DNA of 64,000 nucleotides, from contig JADJZU010000007.1 of assembly GCA_016715625.1 (NCBI GenBank), positions 1 to 64,000 of the forward strand, written 5' to 3'. The stretch is from Bacteroidota bacterium. GTDB taxonomy: Bacteria; Bacteroidota; Bacteroidia; Chitinophagales; LD1. Under the pieces are notes generated by a model. It saw only the letters and a program-made list of their open reading frames with translations, made no database searches and had not been told where the DNA came from. The position numbers and the translations under genes were made by a program. Shown piece by piece: positions 27,771 to 36,398 of this stretch (the first letter of the stretch is position 1; every line of letters starts with the position of its first letter).

Positions 27771-28802
27771 CTATTGGTCTTCTAGTTTCTTCTCTAATTC
27801 TTTAATTTTTTTAATCAAATCGGGCAGTTGCTTTATTGCCGCCAGTTGTCTGTAATGTTCGCGCGCATCAATGGCCGGCACGCCCGAAATGCCTTTACCG
27901 CTTTCCACATCGCGGATAACCGCAGCTTGTGCCTGAATCTTTACTCCATCGCCTATGTTTAAATGCCCGGTAATGCCCGCTTGTCCGCCTATCAATACAT
28001 ATTTGCCAAATTTCGTGGAGCCGGAGATACCTGCCTGAGCCGCAATGACGGAATGGTCACCAATTTCTACATTGTGCGCTACCTGAATCAGGTTGTCCAG
28101 TTTCACACCATTCCCAATTTTAGTAGAACCGATAACTGCGCGATCTATGCAGGTATTAGCGCCAATTTCTACATTATCACCAATTTCTACGTTGCCGGTT
28201 TGAGGTATCTTTTTGTAGCTGCCATCTGCTTGGGGGGCAAAGCCAAAGCCATCGCTTCCAATCACAGATCCGGAGTGAATAATGCAGTTAGCACCTATTT
28301 TGCAGTGATGATATACAGATACCTGGCTGTATAAGGTGGTGTTGTCGCCAATCACAGCATGGTCGCCTATAGATACATTGGCGTGTATTTTTACGTTTTT
28401 ACCTATTTGCACATAATCACCGATAGAGGCAAACGCTCCTAAATAGAGATTTTCCCCATAGGTTGATTTTTGGCCTATGTAACTCTGCTTGGCAATGCCC
28501 GAAGTTTTTTCACTGCTATTCATGGCAGCATAGAGTTCCATGAGTTTTTGAAATGCCTGATATGGTTCTTTAACACGAAGCGCAGCAGCAATATTTGCTG
28601 TGTTATACTCAAGCGTTTCATCACATAGCAAAATACCTGCCTTTGCAGTTTGTGCATAGTGGTAATATTTGGGGTTAGCCAGAAAACAAAAGGATTGCTC
28701 ATCAGCTTCTTCTATTTTGGCTAGCTTGGTTACGGTAGCCTCCGGGTTCCCTTCTAATTTGGCATTTAAAACAACTGCCAAATCTCTTGCTTTTATCTCC
28801 AT
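27771..28802 (-). CDS. lpxD: UDP-3-O-(3-hydroxyacyl)glucosamine N-acyltransferase
   Basis: Third step of lipid A synthesis, N-acylation of UDP-3-O-acyl-glucosamine. 343 residues. The N-terminal uridine-binding domain has MEIKARDLAVVLNAKLEGNP and CFLANPKYYHYAQTAKA. The hexapeptide beta-helix includes the catalytic region YHHCKIGANCIIHSGSVIGS followed by DGFGFAPQADGSY, and IGANTCIDRAVIGSTKIG. The C-terminal helix is KQLPDLIKKIKELEKKLED. ATG 28802 is chosen over GTG 28805. It follows the HD-domain gene by 77 bases and precedes lpxC-fabZ, both on the same strand. Confidence 0.95.
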   Translation of the reverse strand: MEIKARDLAVVLNAKLEGNPEATVTKLAKIEEADEQSFCFLANPKYYHYAQTAKAGILLCDETLEYNTANIAAALRVKEPYQAFQKLMELYAAMNSSEKTSGIAKQSYIGQKSTYGENLYLGAFASIGDYVQIGKNVKIHANVSIGDHAVIGDNTTLYSQVSVYHHCKIGANCIIHSGSVIGSDGFGFAPQADGSYKKIPQTGNVEIGDNVEIGANTCIDRAVIGSTKIGNGVKLDNLIQVAHNVEIGDHSVIAAQAGISGSTKFGKYVLIGGQAGITGHLNIGDGVKIQAQAAVIRDVESGKGISGVPAIDAREHYRQLAAIKQLPDLIKKIKELEKKLEDQ

Positions 28803-28879
28803 CACAGGGTGCTTAAGTATACGTTAAACGGACTATTGAAAAATTATTGTGTCATTCAGAAAACAACGCTTGGGAGTTT

Positions 28880-30109
28880 TTATTCGGCCAGCACTTTTGG
28901 GTAAAAAACATAATACTTGGTAACCGGAACACTGAGTACAGAAATGTTGAGTTGATCGCTGGCCTGAGCGATGTCCACCACTTCGTTTTTGCCTTTCATG
29001 ATATTGATTCTGTTTTCATTTGGATTGTAGGCATGGTTTGATGTTGCATCCGAAAACACGAGATAACTCACTTCTTCTTCACTCATTTTAAACTTCTTCA
29101 TGGCTTCTTGATTCAGCTTTCTCACTTTTGTGTACGGAAACGCTTTATTGCTGATTTCAATCTTGAAGAGCTTGCGGTCCAGTATACAATCACACAACAT
29201 TTTGAGCACCTTATCGGATGAGTGTCTCCAATACTTAAACGCTGAAAAAATATCTACATCGTCCAAGTGCGAGTAATAGTGCAGCACTTTTTCATCTTTC
29301 TGGAAATCTTTTAAACGAACCTCATTGTTTAAAAAATAACTGAATGCCGGTGAGGCGTCCAGCAATTCTCCTTTCCGAATCAGGTATTTAGCGCGCTCAA
29401 TAGCTTTCACCATCATCATTTCAACGCACAATACAGTCTTGTGCAAATACACTTGCCAATACATAAGCCTGCGGGCAATAATGAAACTTTCGATGCTGTA
29501 TATTCCTTTTTGCTCTATCACTACTTCATCGTTTCGCACATTCATCATTTCAATGAGTCGCTCGTAGGAAATCGCACCTTCATTTACTCCTGTAAAAAAG
29601 GCATCGCGGGTCAGATAATCCAGACGATCTACATCCAGCTGTGATGACACCAGCTGATGAAGGAATTTTTTCTTGTAAGTGCCTTCAAAAATATGAATGG
29701 CCAACGTGAGTTTTCCTTTAAAATACTCATTGAGGCGTTTCATGTAAATCTTTGAAATGTCTTCGTGATTCACTCCTGAAATTAAGCTGTGTTCCAGCGT
29801 ATGGCTGAATGGACCATGGCCAATGTCGTGTAGTAGAATGGCAATTTGTGCGCCTAACTCTTCCTCTTCCGTAATCTTAACGCCCTTGATTTTGAGAATA
29901 GAAATGGCTTTGCGCATAAGGTGAAACGCCCCCAGTGCGTGATGAAAACGGGTGTGTATGGCACCGGGATATACATAGTCGCTAAGCCCAAGTTGTTTAA
30001 TCCTTCGCAATCGTTGGAAATACGGATGTTCAATGACATCGAACACCAATTCGTGCGGAATGGTAATAAATCCGTGGACCGGATCGTTGAAGATTTTTCG
30101 TTTGTTCAT
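28880..30109 (-). CDS. HD-domain phosphohydrolase (dNTPase-like)
   Basis: 409 residues. The HD metal site is visible: RFHHALGAFHLM (His 56) and ILLHDIGHGPFSHTLEH (His 94-Asp 95), with the N-terminal KIFNDPVHGFITIPHELV and YFQRLRRIKQLG shared with SAMHD1-like and dGTPase-like proteins. The later VSSQLDVDRLDYLTRDAFFTG holds the final Asp ligand. The family hydrolyses dNTPs or other nucleotides; the substrate here is unknown. It heads the lipid A run HD-lpxD-lpxC/fabZ-lpxA, an arrangement common in Bacteroidota, but I know of no direct link to lipid A. ATG at 30109. Confidence 0.88.
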   Translation of the reverse strand: MNKRKIFNDPVHGFITIPHELVFDVIEHPYFQRLRRIKQLGLSDYVYPGAIHTRFHHALGAFHLMRKAISILKIKGVKITEEEELGAQIAILLHDIGHGPFSHTLEHSLISGVNHEDISKIYMKRLNEYFKGKLTLAIHIFEGTYKKKFLHQLVSSQLDVDRLDYLTRDAFFTGVNEGAISYERLIEMMNVRNDEVVIEQKGIYSIESFIIARRLMYWQVYLHKTVLCVEMMMVKAIERAKYLIRKGELLDASPAFSYFLNNEVRLKDFQKDEKVLHYYSHLDDVDIFSAFKYWRHSSDKVLKMLCDCILDRKLFKIEISNKAFPYTKVRKLNQEAMKKFKMSEEEVSYLVFSDATSNHAYNPNENRINIMKGKNEVVDIAQASDQLNISVLSVPVTKYYVFYPKVLAE

Positions 30110-30147
30110 GCCGAAAGCGATACTGGCTTTAGAAGTGGGGCTATTGT

Positions 30148-30756
30148 TTAATAGTTGGCTTCTTTCTTCCAGGCACTGAATTCTTTCTTTTCTATCTGAT
30201 TAAAGATATCCTTGATGGCACCAGCCCACGCTTTGGCAGGAGAGCCGCCTGAAGCTTTTCCGGTCATTTTTTTGAGCCAGAGAACATTGCGACTGGCTAC
30301 ATCAAAGAAGGCAACATGCACGGTAGCCAAATTGCTGGTTTTATTAAAACTCTGAACAATGAAAGTCACTGCTAATCCATCTTTTTTTTGACCCACAGGA
30401 ATGAGTTTCACTTGCTCCGCCACTTGCTCGGCAGTCAGATCCACATCTTCGCTTGCTTTCAGATTGTCTGTTTCGCGCGCCAGATTCATTTTATTGATTC
30501 CATTAGGGTCTTTATATGCGGCATTTTTCTGAAACACTTTTGCCAAATCCATATCTACCGTTACTTCATTCCATGGTTTGAAATATTCTTCCTGCATTTT
30601 ATGTGGTGACTCATCACCCATCCCAATCATTTTTGCTTTTGTAAGGTCTACCCCATACCAAATAATGGTGGGGCTACCGAATACTTTTTTGGTGTCTTGT
30701 GACTGAAGTGCGATGGAAAATGCCAGAAGGAATAGCAGCGCAAAGTTCTTTTTCAT
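30148..30756 (-). CDS. Exported protein of unknown function, 202 aa
   Basis: I do not recognise the family. Signal peptide MKKNFALLFLLAFSIALQSQ, then a compact domain with SPTIIWYGVDLTKAKMIGMG near the N-terminus, a polar central stretch and a C-terminal half (LAVTFIVQSFNKTSNLATVH, FDVASRNVLWLKKMTGKASG, AWAGAIKDIFNQIEKKEF) that looks like one alpha/beta domain. The N-terminal and C-terminal phrasing resembles other Bacteroidota periplasmic proteins with a GNA1162/CsgG-like outline, but I cannot assign it. ATG at 30756. The HD-domain gene lies 38 bases downstream on the same strand. Confidence 0.75.
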   Translation of the reverse strand: MKKNFALLFLLAFSIALQSQDTKKVFGSPTIIWYGVDLTKAKMIGMGDESPHKMQEEYFKPWNEVTVDMDLAKVFQKNAAYKDPNGINKMNLARETDNLKASEDVDLTAEQVAEQVKLIPVGQKKDGLAVTFIVQSFNKTSNLATVHVAFFDVASRNVLWLKKMTGKASGGSPAKAWAGAIKDIFNQIEKKEFSAWKKEANY

Positions 30757-30850
30757 TGTGTTTGTTTAAGTATGAATTGGAATGAAAATAGAAAAATATT
30801 GAAAGTAATTAGCTCAACAGATTGGGTTTTAATGTAACTAAAATCATAAT

Positions 30851-31567
30851 ATGACTCAGGTGCCTTTTAGGTTTAAGCAGTTTGACGTAGCACAACATTT
30901 ATGCAGCATGCGGGTGAATACTGATGGTGTATTGCTGGGTGCTTGGGCTTGTTTTAGAGTCGATGATTCCTGTCATCGTGCTTTAGATATTGGCACCGGT
31001 TCCGGAGTTATCGGATTAATGCTTGCACAATGCACGCGAAATGTCCGGATAGATGCGATTGACATTGATGAACTTTCCAGCAAACAGGCGGATATGAATT
31101 TTGCTAATTCAGATTGGCGCGACAGGTTGAATGCGTATCATACCTCTTTGCAGTTGTTTCTCCCCGAATACCAATACGATTTAATTGTTTCAAATCCGCC
31201 ATACTTCGTAGATGATTTGAAATCGGACGATAGTAGAAAGAATCTGGCACGTCACGGTGTTGCCCTTAGTTATCCTGATTTGCTGAAAGGGTGCTACCGA
31301 TTGCTCTCCGAATCAGGTAGCTGTTATATCGTCATTCCTGATTCGAATGCAATGATGTTACAAGCGATTGCACTAGAGCAGAAATTGTTTGTAAACGAAA
31401 TTCTTTCAGTCAGTGCAATACAAGATAAGGCACCTTACCTCTCCATTTTTCAATTGCAGAAATTTGAAAAGCCGGTAGTGAAATCAACCCTTTATATTCA
31501 GAGCAGGGACGGTCAATTTTCAGAAGAGTATGTTTCACTCACTAAATCATTTTACCTTAAATTTTAA
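30851..31567 (+). CDS. trmN6: tRNA1(Val) (adenine(37)-N6)-methyltransferase
   Basis: SAM-dependent N6-methylation of A37 in tRNA-Val. 238 residues. The N-terminal FKQFDVAQHLCSMRVNTDGVLLGAW is diagnostic for the YfiC/TrmN6 family. The SAM motif is LDIGTGSGVIGLMLAQ, the acidic loop IDAIDIDE, and the amino-methyltransferase catalytic motif LIVSNPPYF. ATG at 30851; a small membrane protein follows 8 bases downstream and may be cotranscribed. Divergent from the 202-aa exported protein. Confidence 0.92.
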   Translation: MTQVPFRFKQFDVAQHLCSMRVNTDGVLLGAWACFRVDDSCHRALDIGTGSGVIGLMLAQCTRNVRIDAIDIDELSSKQADMNFANSDWRDRLNAYHTSLQLFLPEYQYDLIVSNPPYFVDDLKSDDSRKNLARHGVALSYPDLLKGCYRLLSESGSCYIVIPDSNAMMLQAIALEQKLFVNEILSVSAIQDKAPYLSIFQLQKFEKPVVKSTLYIQSRDGQFSEEYVSLTKSFYLKF

Positions 31568-31575
31568 ATGGTGTT

Positions 31576-31980
31576 ATGGCTTATTGGCGCTCGCTTTTAG
31601 TCTGGTTACTCCTGATGCTTATTGAATCCATACACGGCACTCTTCGTTTATTGCTACTGGTGCCGATAGTGGGCGATTTTATGGCAAGGCAAATTGCCGT
31701 GTTTACGGGCGCACTACTCATTTTTATAACGACATACTTTTGCATTTCATGGATACACCCTCAACGTAAAAGCCGGAGTCTACTCATCGGCTTGCTTTGG
31801 GTGATACTTACAATTTTGTTTGAGGTGCTGCTCGGAATCTTAGTGTTTCGTATGTCTGTTAGTCGTATCGCTGAAGATTATGACATTCTGAATGGAGGGC
31901 TGATACCTATTGGGCTGTTACTCATGCTTTTTACCCCCTTGGCGGTAGCACATATAAAGGGGATAAAACTCAAATGGTAA
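31576..31980 (+). CDS. Multi-pass membrane protein of unknown function, 134 aa
   Basis: No family recognised. About four hydrophobic helices: LLVWLLLMLIESIHGTLRLL, IAVFTGALLIFITTYFCISW, SLLIGLLWVILTILFEVLLG and GGLIPIGLLLMLFTPLAVAH. A conserved-looking IESIHGTLR lies in the first helix. ATG at 31576, 8 bases after trmN6, so probably in the same transcript. Confidence 0.7.
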   Translation: MAYWRSLLVWLLLMLIESIHGTLRLLLLVPIVGDFMARQIAVFTGALLIFITTYFCISWIHPQRKSRSLLIGLLWVILTILFEVLLGILVFRMSVSRIAEDYDILNGGLIPIGLLLMLFTPLAVAHIKGIKLKW

Positions 31981-32049
31981 GATACGTTAAACTGGGGGCA
32001 GATTAACTTCTTTACAGCTAAGTGTAGTGGGAAAATGAACCGACCATTT

Positions 32050-32057
32050 TATATTTG
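32050..32057 (+). promoter_or_regulatory. -7 promoter element for the Cys/His-rich protein
   Basis: TATATTTG matches TAnnTTTG exactly and is followed by G, 30 bases before ATG 32088. A -33 TTG is not evident. The match gives this small gene its own promoter. Confidence 0.5.
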
Positions 32058-32087
32058 GCACAGTTATTAAAATCTAAAACAAAAATC

Positions 32088-32381
32088 ATGAACAGAATTA
32101 TTTTGATTGTTGCTATTATGGTCGGATTCGTTTTCGCTGTAAATGCACATGATGAAGGAAAAAAGGTGAAGAAAGCCAAATCAAACAAGTCGATGAAAGC
32201 ACATCAGTGCAGCGAGGCTTGTAAAAAAGATGGTAAATGCACAGCGGCTCATGCGTCCGATGGCAAATCATGCCAGGGGCATGGCGCGTCTAGCGATGCA
32301 AAAGCGCATCAGTGTAGCGAAGCCTGCAAAAAAGAAGGCAAATGCGCTCACCACGGAAGTGGAGAAGGCCACAGCCACTAA
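32088..32381 (+). CDS. Exported Cys/His-rich protein with a duplicated HQCSxACKK module
   Basis: 97 residues from ATG 32088 (MNRIILIVAIMVGFVFAVNA signal peptide, then HDEGKKVKKAKSNK). The mature part has two near-identical copies of KAHQCSEACKKxGKC (about residues 40-54 and 70-84), joined by TAAHASDGKSCQGHGASSD, and ends AHHGSGEGHSH. Mature Cys number seven, and there are many His and Lys. A periplasmic metal (Cu, Zn, Ni) binding or buffering role is plausible; this is inference from composition. It has its own promoter-like element and a good terminator. I do not recognise a named family. Confidence 0.75.
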   Translation: MNRIILIVAIMVGFVFAVNAHDEGKKVKKAKSNKSMKAHQCSEACKKDGKCTAAHASDGKSCQGHGASSDAKAHQCSEACKKEGKCAHHGSGEGHSH

Positions 32382-32406
32382 TTTTTATTGGTCAATCTCA
32401 TTTTTC

Positions 32407-32442
32407 AAATCCGGGCACTTGATATCAATGGCCCGGATTTTT
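32407..32442 (+). terminator. Rho-independent terminator after the Cys/His-rich gene
   Basis: Perfect 10-bp stem AAATCCGGGC (32407-32416) / GCCCGGATTT (32431-32440) with a 14-base loop and a T-run, 25 bases after the stop. The next gene starts only 19 bases further. Confidence 0.85.
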
Positions 32443-32460
32443 ACTTTCTAAATGTTACGA

Positions 32461-33444
32461 ATGAAAAAGCTTTTAATTCTTGGCGGTACCAATTTTATCG
32501 GGAGAGTAGTGGTGGAACAGTTGCTCTTAGCTGATGCGTATGATATAACACTGTTTAATCGCGGTAAACGCAATGCAACATTATTCCCCACTGTAAAACG
32601 TATTGTCGGTGATCGAGAAACAGATGATCATTTAAAGATTGCAGACTCCACTTGGGATTGTATCATCGACTTTTCGGGCTATTACCCTCAGTCATTTGAT
32701 AAAATGCTGAACGCACTTCGTGACAAGGTGAAACGCTACATTTTTGTTTCCACCTTGTCGGTCTACGATATGGCTGCATTGGAAGGTTCAATCATCGATG
32801 AAACAACTGATATATTGACTTGTTCTAATGAACAGCAAACTTCGCCTTTGCCGGATGCTTACGGAGAAAAAAAGGCAGAGATGGAACGAGTATTAAATCG
32901 TCAAGCATGGTTAGATAGCATTATTATACGTCCAAGTTTTGTTTATGGTAAGTATGACTTTACGGACCGATTTTATCATTGGCTATGGAGAGGTAAAAAG
33001 CAGCACAACGTATTGTTGCCCGATTCTACATTGCATGATTTCCCAATTACAGAAGTTAACCAGCTTTCGCAGGGGATATTAAATGCCATAGAGGTAGCTG
33101 AGCATAGCGGTATTTATAATGCGGTTACCTTTTCTGATGTCACTATTCGAAAGATTGTGGAATCGGCAAAACCTGAAGGGTCGACTATCGTTTATTCTAT
33201 CGCAAATGAAGTATTTTTAAAGCAGCATGGTGTTGGTCAGGAACAATTTCCGCTTTACATGCCCTTATCGGTAAAAGTCGATAATTCAAAGTGGTTAGCT
33301 GATTTTAGATTACAAACTCCCTCTACTTTGTTAAACGAACAGACAGAAAAGTATTATGCCGATTTAAACTGGCCGGAACCTAAGGCTGGTATTTCCTTAG
33401 AGCGAGAAAGGAAATTGCTGGTGCATTTGAATGCTCCTGTATAA
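32461..33444 (+). CDS. NAD-dependent epimerase/dehydratase (extended SDR)
   Basis: 327 residues from ATG 32461 (MKKLLILGGTNFIGRVVVEQ); an in-frame ATG at 32452 is also possible. The Rossmann loop GGTNFIGR is the form seen in atypical extended SDRs such as CSP41- and isoflavone-reductase-like proteins. The active-site Tyr-Lys appears as YGEKKAEME after DAYGEKK (around residue 140-146), with YIFVSTLSVYD supplying the Ser/Thr. The middle has IIRPSFVYGKYD. Substrate unknown. It stands alone after the terminator of the Cys/His-rich gene. Confidence 0.85.
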   Translation: MKKLLILGGTNFIGRVVVEQLLLADAYDITLFNRGKRNATLFPTVKRIVGDRETDDHLKIADSTWDCIIDFSGYYPQSFDKMLNALRDKVKRYIFVSTLSVYDMAALEGSIIDETTDILTCSNEQQTSPLPDAYGEKKAEMERVLNRQAWLDSIIIRPSFVYGKYDFTDRFYHWLWRGKKQHNVLLPDSTLHDFPITEVNQLSQGILNAIEVAEHSGIYNAVTFSDVTIRKIVESAKPEGSTIVYSIANEVFLKQHGVGQEQFPLYMPLSVKVDNSKWLADFRLQTPSTLLNEQTEKYYADLNWPEPKAGISLERERKLLVHLNAPV

Positions 33445-33455
33445 AGATGAAAGAG

Positions 33456-33992
33456 TTAGAACAATTCCCGGCACTCAGCTTTTAAAAATTCTAAGGCCTG
33501 CTCGGTAGGTAAGGGGGTGTTGGCATGCTGAATGCCCGAGAATATGGCGTTGACCAACATACCGGCACTGGCTCCTTCGGGTAGATTGGCTGCAATTAAA
33601 TTTACGGTCTTAATCATTTCTTCTTTCGATTGCACAATTAAGTTCCAGGCATTACTGCTTACATAAATCTGCTGCGATAAATTATACTCAAACTCATCGC
33701 GCATATTTTGAGTAATGGCATAGTGCAAATGAGTTGCCTGCATTTCAGGTGTGCGAACGCGGTCAATAACCATCGAAAAATGAATGCGCTCCAGAAAGAG
33801 CGACAGGCGTTCATAGGCTTGTAACCGGAGCATGATAATTTCCTTATCTCGCTTCATCTTTAACTCAATCATCTTTTCAGCAGCATCTTTTTGCATGTAT
33901 CGGGTGAGCAAAAAATAAGCGGTTAGAAATACAGTAAGCGCAGGAAGAGTGTATTTGACTATTTCCAATAATTGCAAAGTGAGAGTTTCCAT
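33456..33992 (-). CDS. Membrane-anchored protein of unknown function, 178 aa
   Basis: One N-terminal transmembrane helix (IVKYTLPALTVFLTAYFLLT), a charged segment (KMIELKMKRDKEIIMLRLQA) that is likely coiled coil, then a mostly helical cytoplasmic domain with AYERLSLFLERIHFSMVIDR and MRDEFEYNLSQQIYVSSNAW. I recognise this as a conserved Bacteroidota family without an assigned function. ATG at 33992. Convergent with the epimerase gene. Confidence 0.75.
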   Translation of the reverse strand: METLTLQLLEIVKYTLPALTVFLTAYFLLTRYMQKDAAEKMIELKMKRDKEIIMLRLQAYERLSLFLERIHFSMVIDRVRTPEMQATHLHYAITQNMRDEFEYNLSQQIYVSSNAWNLIVQSKEEMIKTVNLIAANLPEGASAGMLVNAIFSGIQHANTPLPTEQALEFLKAECRELF

Positions 33993-34041
33993 ATTACTAT
34001 TTATATAACGCTGCGATGATAAGAATTAGTGTGTGGAGGCA

Positions 34042-34584
34042 TTAGAACCGCTCCTCCTCAATCTTTACCTTTAGTTTTTCGAGGTAGTAGACCTTGGTAT
34101 TATCTTTTTTGTCCTTCGCTTTTGCAATCTCTACATTCAGTTGCCCCATATATTTCTGTTTCAGCGACCTTCCGTCAATAATCATGTTCATAGTAGCGAT
34201 TAACTCCTTTTCTAAGGCTTGCAGCAAACCCTTAGAGAGATACAATTCGTTGAGAAAACCACTGAAGTCGGATTCGCAAAAGCGCTTGATAATATCCGTA
34301 TAAAGATCTTCTACCTTGCTGTCGCCATACACACGTATATAATTGAGCGCCTCCAGATATTTTTTGTTTTTTGAATGTGTATAGTGAATGGCTACACTGT
34401 CTAATAGTGTTTGGCGACAATCGAACGTGTCGATAAATATTTTTTGCGTATTTCTTTTTATGAACTCCAGATTCTTATCGATGCTATCCATCAAAAAACA
34501 CGGATGGTATACCGGTTTGGCAGTTTGAGAATACCCTCCCAATAGCCAGCAGTTAAACACAAAAATCAACATCCACTTTTGCAT
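34042..34584 (-). CDS. Exported helical protein of unknown function, 180 aa
   Basis: Signal peptide MQKWMLIFVFNCWLLGGYSQ, then a mostly alpha-helical body with charged stretches (KNLEFIKRNTQKIFIDTFD; KYMGQLNVEIAKAKDKKDN) that could be coiled coil at the C-terminus. No family recognised. ATG at 34584. It lies 49 bases upstream of the 178-aa membrane protein on the same strand, and a terminator ends the DUF4476 gene just before it. Confidence 0.7.
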   Translation of the reverse strand: MQKWMLIFVFNCWLLGGYSQTAKPVYHPCFLMDSIDKNLEFIKRNTQKIFIDTFDCRQTLLDSVAIHYTHSKNKKYLEALNYIRVYGDSKVEDLYTDIIKRFCESDFSGFLNELYLSKGLLQALEKELIATMNMIIDGRSLKQKYMGQLNVEIAKAKDKKDNTKVYYLEKLKVKIEEERF

Positions 34585-34611
34585 GGTTCTAAATTATCAG
34601 AAACTCGGGCA

Positions 34612-34644
34612 TAAAAAAAGGAGAGCATTTTCAATGCTCTCCTT
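34612..34644 (-). terminator. Rho-independent terminator after the DUF4476 gene
   Basis: Read on the minus strand: stem AAGGAGAGCATT / AATGCTCTCCTT with a 3-base loop, followed by a run of seven T. It lies 19 bases after the DUF4476 stop at 34663. Confidence 0.9.
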
Positions 34645-34662
34645 CATTTTTATTGAATTCAA

Positions 34663-35614
34663 TTATTGTCTTCCCTGAACGTAATCGTTCAGTTCATCGC
34701 TGCTGCTGCTAAATCCAAAAACGTTGTTCACGTTAAAGTAGTTTCTGGGTTCTGTGCAACGATCGTAGGCAAATTTTGCGAAGTCTAACTTGGTTTCTTC
34801 AAATCCAAAAATTTGGCAAATCTGTGTAATCTGTGATACACTCAGGCAATTAGCGGATGCCACCTGTTTGGCTGTTTTTAGTTGCGTGTCGCTGAATCCT
34901 TGTTTTTTGATAGTGGCGAGTGCATTTGAGAAGTCGGATGAACTCATGGCGTATGCGTTAGCGCAGCCTACCGGTTGGCGTGGGGGTTCTACAACTGCTG
35001 TGCTGTTTACAGTGGTAGTTCTGGAAGTGGTAGTATTGGTTTGAACCTCGCCATTCAATAATGGGTCGTTGATAGTAACGTTCATTCCTATACCACCAAC
35101 GTTTACGCTAGCCCCTACACCACCCACATTACTGGTGGTGGTAGTCGTTGTTGTTTGCGTAACTACGGGAGTAGTAGTGGTAACCACTGTAGTGGGTTGC
35201 ACCACCGGGTTTCCAAAGTGAACAACCGCTACGTTGCTTGGAGCCACAAAGCCTTGCTGCACCGGAATAGCAGAGTAATATCTCAAAGCCATTTTGCCGT
35301 TGTTTTTATCGCGCTTCAGCTTGTAGGTTACATCCGATAGCCTTCCGTCTACATCCGCAATCTGTATGTTTTTTCGAAATATCGGCCAGGCTCTTGTCTT
35401 CAAAAATGATTTTTGCGCTGTAGTAAGGTTGAGGCAAATCTTCTACCCGAAGGTTTGTCTGTGCCACATTGTTTTGGCGCTCACCATTTAGGATCAGGAA
35501 AAATTTGTCGCCATCTTCAGAGAAAATGGTCAGGTGGCCCACCGGTTGAGGTTGTGCGATTGCAGTTACTGTAAAAAGTAAAAGTGCAAAGGGGAGAGTT
35601 AGTTTTTTGTTCAT
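34663..35614 (-). CDS. Exported DUF4476 protein, one frameshift in an A-run
   Basis: About 316 residues if the frame is repaired. From ATG 35614 (MNKKLTLPFALLLFTVTAIA signal peptide) the first part holds a small beta domain (HLTIFSEDGDKFFLILNGER, LPQPYYSAKIIFEDKSLADI). The frame breaks in a six-A run at 35369-35374; one more A would join SKKNIQIADVDGRLSDVTYK. Then comes a low-complexity Thr/Val linker (VVTTTTPVVTQTTTTTTTSN) and the C-terminal DUF4476 domain (MSSSDFSNALATIKKQGFSD to ASANCLSVSQITQICQIFGF and KLDFAKFAYDRC). Function unknown; exported and apparently mucin-like in the linker. A homopolymer length error is likely. Confidence 0.8.
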
Positions 35615-35741
35615 GTGATAAATTTTTGGTAAGCTAATTCCAATCCTAATGCCAAATGAAGAACATAAATTGGATTTAGAAAATTTTAAGATATGGGATA
35701 AACTTTGAAACAATTCGAAGCGTCCAAAAGTTCTGATTTAT

Positions 35742-36398
35742 TTAGTTGTCCTCAGGTGAACTCTCCGGAGGCAAGTCAGAAACCACTTCCGACACTTCAC
35801 CAATGGTATTGGCATCTTGCGGAGGCAGAATGTCTTTTAGTTTTGGTAGTTCATCGGTGCTATTAATGCCGAAGTAATCCAAAAAGTTGGTAGTTACCCG
35901 GTAAACAATCGGCTTCCCTACTGCAGTTTCCAATCGTCCGGCTACTTCTATCAATTCTTTTTCCAGCAGTTTTTCAATGGAGTAGTCGCAGTTGACCCCG
36001 CGTATTTTTTCGCACTCTACTTTGGTGATGGGACCTCTGTAGGCAATAATAGATAGCGTTTCCAAGGCAGCGGTGCTTAAACGTTTTTTCTCTTTTTGAC
36101 CAATGAGAGCGGCAACCGTATTGTAGTAAGCTGCTTTGGTAAAAAACTGATAACCACCTCCAATAACGCGCAACTCGAAAGCATAAATATCACTGCTGAA
36201 TTTATCCTGAATGTCACCCAGCATTTGCTCCACCAGCTTTTCATCAAGCACGGTACCCGGAAATGCTTTCTCCATCACCTCCACAATGTCGTCAATGGTA
36301 ACAGCACTTTCGCTGCTGAACACAAGAGCTTCAATATGTTGGTGTATGTTTTCCAATTTGGGGATGATATTATCCTTTGTCTTCCAGAGCTGCAGCAC
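35742..36398 (-). CDS. scpB: Segregation and condensation protein B
   Basis: Subunit of the SMC-ScpA-ScpB condensin needed for chromosome segregation. 218 residues from a GTG at 36398 that overlaps atpG by 29 bases; a TTG at 36356 (ENIHQHIEALVFSSESAVTI) gives the usual family N-terminus without overlap and may be the true start. Two winged-helix domains: EALVFSSESAVTIDDIVEVM and TAALETLSIIAYRGPITKVE with IRGVNCDYSIEKLLEKELIE. The C-terminus has NFLDYFGINSTDELPKLKD plus an acidic tail. It sits directly downstream of atpG on the same strand. Confidence 0.93.
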   Translation of the reverse strand: MLQLWKTKDNIIPKLENIHQHIEALVFSSESAVTIDDIVEVMEKAFPGTVLDEKLVEQMLGDIQDKFSSDIYAFELRVIGGGYQFFTKAAYYNTVAALIGQKEKKRLSTAALETLSIIAYRGPITKVECEKIRGVNCDYSIEKLLEKELIEVAGRLETAVGKPIVYRVTTNFLDYFGINSTDELPKLKDILPPQDANTIGEVSEVVSDLPPESSPEDN

